27,206 nucleotides of DNA from Choristocarpus tenellus KU-1152 (Eukaryota > Phaeophyceae). This document shows positions 24,093 through 27,206 of the stretch, piece after piece. The DNA is taken from contig CAXNAD020000148.1 in the NCBI GenBank assembly GCA_964200185.2, positions 1 to 27,206 on the forward strand, given 5' to 3'. Position numbers and translations under genes: made by a program. The notes under the pieces are model-generated. The model was not told the origin of the DNA. It saw only the letters and a program-made list of their open reading frames with translations, and searched no databases. Each line of letters starts with the position of its first letter. Within the stretch, counting starts at the first letter, position 1.

Positions 24093-24925
24093 ATGTCTGT
24101 GAAGCTGACCTCGAAAATGACTGGTAGATTAGTCTTCAGTCACGCTGGAAGAATGGCCGCTGTCGCTCGCAAGGTTCGGGCAACTGAATGTGTCCTCCTT
24201 TTCTTGCCTAACAGGATGAGGACACACTTGCTTGGAGACTCGCAGTCTCTTCTTTCTCTATAGTGTCGAATATCCTATCCCCCACCCTTTCCTTGGTTTT
24301 TATGCACAAAATTATAGTCTGATGTTTCTGGGGACATCATCTTTGCTCGGTGAGGAAAGTCGTCAAGATTGGTCCAAATCTCTCTTGTCCTACTAATTCA
24401 TTGCTTCCTTCCCTCAACCTTTGGTGCCTATATTGTCTGTCCTCCTGCACCCTTGCTTGTTTAGGGAGCTTTCGCACCAACGATCTTCGGGAAAAGCTGC
24501 AATGCGTGTAATCCTCGATATGGACTCCTGCTGACAAGGTAGTAGCTTGAGAGTACTCATTGACACATGTGGTTTAGGTTAAGTGGACCGTAGGTTTTGG
24601 CTGCCATCTATTTGGTCGCGTTCACCATCCTATCAATCATCTATTGCTGCAATTATCCACAACTCTTAAGAAAAGGATAGACAGGCGTATTGCACGTACT
24701 AGGTATCCACCACCCGGTCCCTCACAGTCTCTGTCGACCTTCCCCCCCAACAAACGCAAATGTTGCAGATCTTTTTCCAGCGAATCGAATAGCAGTAACT
24801 CAAGGAAGTCGGGAGTGAGCAATGAGCAAGATCGGGTCCCGGGCCGCGTAGTGGTTATAACCTCGGGAAAAGGGGGTGTAGGAAAGACCACTACAGCTGC
24901 AAGCTTTGCCTACGGTCTCGCAGAG
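24093..24925 (+). CDS. minD: MinD-type division-site ATPase with organelle-targeting N-terminus (5' part)
   Basis: MinD is a membrane-associated ATPase that, with MinC/MinE, places the FtsZ ring; eukaryotic copies act in plastids or mitochondria. Proposed exons are 24093-24173 and 24671-24925. Exon 2 is secure: it ends GRVVVITSGKGGVGKTTTAA followed by SFAYGLAE, the deviant Walker A motif and first helix of MinD. A GAG|GTGAGC donor follows. Upstream of the ATPase start lies an Arg/Ser/Pro-rich segment (RRIARTRYPPPGPSQSLS, then CCRSFSSESNSSNSRK) that bacterial MinD lacks, as expected of a transit peptide. Exon 1 (MSVKLTSKMTGRLVFSHAGR then MAAVARK) is basic, has no acidic residue, ends at AAG|GTTCGG and joins in phase 0, but it is inferred. 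The open frame of exon 2 has no ATG of its own, so an upstream exon is required. Walker B, the switch regions and the C-terminal amphipathic helix are not found to the right and must lie beyond the window. The SFAYGLA block resembles proteobacterial MinD, so mitochondrial targeting is as likely as plastid. Apo-Mrp/NUBPL proteins were considered, but ITSGKGGVGKTTTAA fits MinD better. Confidence 0.8.
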
Positions 24926-25991
24926 GTGAGCACGTTGCAGTGGAAGAGGGGTATGTCCTAATGTGACCTGAATGAGCAGTAGTATTACGCCCGACTTTGC
25001 AAGTAAAGGTGAGTCTAGGGTAAAATGGAGTGTGTTTTGCACTAGAGTCATGAAGACGAAGCCGCTTTGGAGTCAAGTCTTCTGTTTTTGCATCTGGAGA
25101 AAGGAGTGGACCTTGTGTTAGTAGTATGAAGACGATGGGAGGTGGGAGAGTGATGATGATTTATACTCGAAATTCGCATCTACTGTTTTCTTCATGAAGA
25201 ATGGCTCGCATATGATGAATTTCTTCTTGGAGAGGGATTGGATTCGTAGGGGTTGGAAAGTTCCATCACTTTAGTTGGCGAGTTTTGTTTTTTGTGCGGG
25301 TTTCTTCTCTGTAATTCTTGCCCAGTTGAAGGCTTCCAAGGCTCTTCAGTCAGGACTGTTTCAGAGGTAAGGTTAGGAAGAGAATTTATGACCGTGCATG
25401 TATGTGAATCTTTACAACATTTCAAAAATGCAGAGTTGGAAATCACAATTTTCGTGACTGCTTCAATGGAAACGAATAACTACTTACGTGCTTTGAAGCT
25501 CCGGACTGTTGTTGTGCAACATATCAATTCACTATTGTGACTACACAAGAGACACACCTTGTACATTGGGTCGTTTTTCATTGCAATCCGGTGATGTCAA
25601 TGCGCTGTGCGTATATCTTGGTTGTCACCCTTGCACATGGACTATATTTTTTTTCCTTTCACCATATTGGGCCGGTTACGCTATTGTGGCATGGCACAAG
25701 ACACAGTAATAATGATATCACATGTTGCTGTCCCCTTGTGTACCACTGCATTTCTCAACGCATTGCCTGACCGTATGAAGTATGGATGGTGCTGGACTGG
25801 ATGGATGGTACTGGACTCTGAAATATGCCTTGGTCTTGGTAGCATGATACATATGAAAAATGGTACACTTTGAATTGATTTCGAAGTGCACCATTTACTC
25901 AACCTTGAAGTCTATACCCTTTTTTGTCATACTGGCAAGGTTCAGAGAGTAGAGAGCCTCTTCCGATCACGTACCAGTCGTACCGAAACCC

Positions 25992-26036
25992 ACATAACAC
26001 TACATAACACTACATAACCCCACATAACCCCACATC
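25992..26036 (+). repeat. 10-base tandem repeat
   Basis: About four and a half copies of ACATAACACT / ACATAACCCC in direct tandem: two of the first form, then two of the second. The shift from one form to the other suggests stepwise duplication. No coding role is seen. Confidence 0.9.
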
Positions 26037-26183
26037 ATCTCCTTAGCCCCACTTTAGATGATACTTCCAACACCTCACAGTACGTGAGCATTGTTATTTT
26101 ACACCTATGCCTTGGGAAAAGTATGGTGTGAGTGACTACTGTTCTATTCGCAATCAAGATTTTTTTTTTTCAAATTTGGGACA

Positions 26184-26202
26184 GGGTTAGGGTTAGGGTT
26201 AG
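26184..26202 (+). repeat. Interstitial TTAGGG array
   Basis: Three AGGGTT units in a row, preceded by a poly-T tract. It lies in the proposed long minD intron. Confidence 0.9.
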
Positions 26203-26924
26203 ATCCAGAAGCCGATTTCATGAATGGCATTCAGGGTGCCCCACTTACCTCCGCATTGCCCGCAAGTCCAACAGACTCTGGTCCAGATGTGATTACATGA
26301 GCTACATTTGTGACAACTTGGGAGGATGTATCGATACTGGTCTATATTTGCTGTTACTGATGCATCATTTTGACCTCGGAGTGTTCTTTGAAGGGTCTCG
26401 CCTTGAGTACCTCCTCAGTAGATACCTACTTTTTCATGCAAACAAGAAAACGCACTTTATATTGCAGTCATGTTTGTTTGCCTGGCTTTGCTGTAGTGGC
26501 AGTTTCAAAGTTGTAACTGTTTTGACTGATCAAGGGTAACATGGACCCGATTTTTTTTTTGTGAGGTTGGCTGGCTTTATTCAGAACAGAGACAACGAAA
26601 ATACTACTCCGAATTTATGTGTTGTATTTTAGAGCACCCTTAATATTTTGTGTGTAATAGTAGCACAATTTTTTCAATTATTTGAAAAAAAAAAGAGAAT
26701 ATGTGTACCTTAAAAATAGAAATTCAAGTGTTGTACAATATTTTTTTTAATTGTCTGTCTCTGTTGTATTTTTTCCATAGCGTTTTGGATGGGAAAATAG
26801 TTTTTTTTGGGGGGGGGCATTGGTGACCCCCTCTCAGTCCACATGCAAGCAGTACAGGCTCTTGTTGACTGACAGCAGCAATGCCATGTAGTTATGGGCT
26901 TGGGGGGGTGTTATCTGTGGTCAT

Positions 26925-26944
26925 AGGGTTAGGGTTAGGGTTAG
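26925..26944 (+). repeat. Interstitial TTAGGG array
   Basis: Three AGGGTT units in a row, in the same orientation as the arrays at 21308 and 26184. It sits just downstream of a G-rich tract (TGGGGGGGTG). Confidence 0.9.
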
Positions 26945-27206
26945 ATACCAAAGTGCCAGGTTGTGTCATTTCTTTCATTGTGAGTATCGACCTTGTTGAC
27001 ACGTTTACACATTTTGTATAATATTTTCTATACTGTCTGTGTAAGATATGTTTTAACCAACTTGACCTTATTAATTTGTACGTACTCTACAGGGTATGTA
27101 CTTGTTTTCCCAAGAGTGTCAAGCAAGCATGGGGTCTTACATATATAGTTCAATAACGTAGCATGTCCTTCACTCTCGACATAAATATTTTTATTCTTTT
27201 ATTATC

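Larger units (their letters stand above)
24926..27206. other. Long intron of minD or unresolved sequence to the window end
   Basis: No further MinD exon can be recognised in these 2.3 kb, so this is most simply one long intron. It contains a 10-base tandem repeat, two TTAGGG arrays, several poly-T runs and a T8G9 run near 26801-26817. A 41-base segment at 25326-25366 has strong flanking splice sites (TTCTTGCCCAG before, CAGAG|GTAAGG after). Its in-phase reading (LKASKALQSGLFQ) does not resemble MinD, so it may be a cryptic or alternative exon. A minus-strand exon-like stretch is at 26249-26341. Confidence 0.5.

Noticed and set aside
26132-26539. Plus-strand 135-residue open frame
   Set aside because: It reads through a poly-T tract and a TTAGGG array (giving RVRVRVRSRSR) and matches no MinD region. 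Openness in this stretch is not evidence of coding.
26925-27206. TTAGGG array near the right edge as a chromosome end
   Set aside because: Only three units, followed by about 260 bases of ordinary AT-rich sequence, and similar arrays occur far inside. Not a telomere.
1-27206. CRISPR arrays, transposase or reverse transcriptase genes, viral genes
   Set aside because: No repeat-spacer pattern and no recognisable mobile-element or viral protein motif in any frame that I read.

Overview
This window looks like nuclear DNA from an intron-rich, single-celled eukaryote, most likely an alga or related protist. There are no bacterial-style operons. Three recognisable protein genes are broken into short exons (about 60-300 bases) by introns of 83 to about 1,900 bases, with GT-AG borders and one probable GC-AG border. 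All exons read with the standard code. The non-coding DNA carries dinucleotide repeats, a 29-base minisatellite and scattered interstitial TTAGGG arrays. A nuclear gene for a MinD-type ATPase with an organelle-targeting-like N-terminus points to a lineage that kept the bacterial Min system in a plastid or mitochondrion. I cannot name the species.

Layout from left to right. (1) Bases 21-363, minus strand: the last two exons of an unidentified gene. (2) Bases about 1317-16109, plus strand: a 14-exon gene for a DDHD-domain intracellular phospholipase A1 (SGR2/DDHD1/SEC23IP family). My reconstructed model is 634 residues and every splice phase agrees. (3) Bases 16110-17492: a convergent intergenic gap. 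(4) Bases 17493-23844, minus strand: an 8-exon gene for the RNase P/MRP protein subunit RPP30, complete from the start methionine to the stop. One exon carries either a one-base frameshift or a tiny cryptic intron. (5) Bases 23845-24092: a 248-base divergent promoter interval. (6) From 24093 onward, plus strand: the 5' part of a MinD gene. It reaches the deviant Walker A motif and then runs off into an intron longer than 2.2 kb, with the rest outside the window.

The genes are unrelated housekeeping functions: membrane-lipid hydrolysis, tRNA/rRNA processing and organelle division-site placement. I see no operon-like logic, no viral or mobile-element gene, no CRISPR array and no convincing RNA gene. 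All gene models come from reading exons by eye and matching intron phases to remembered family motifs. No alignment or transcript data were available.
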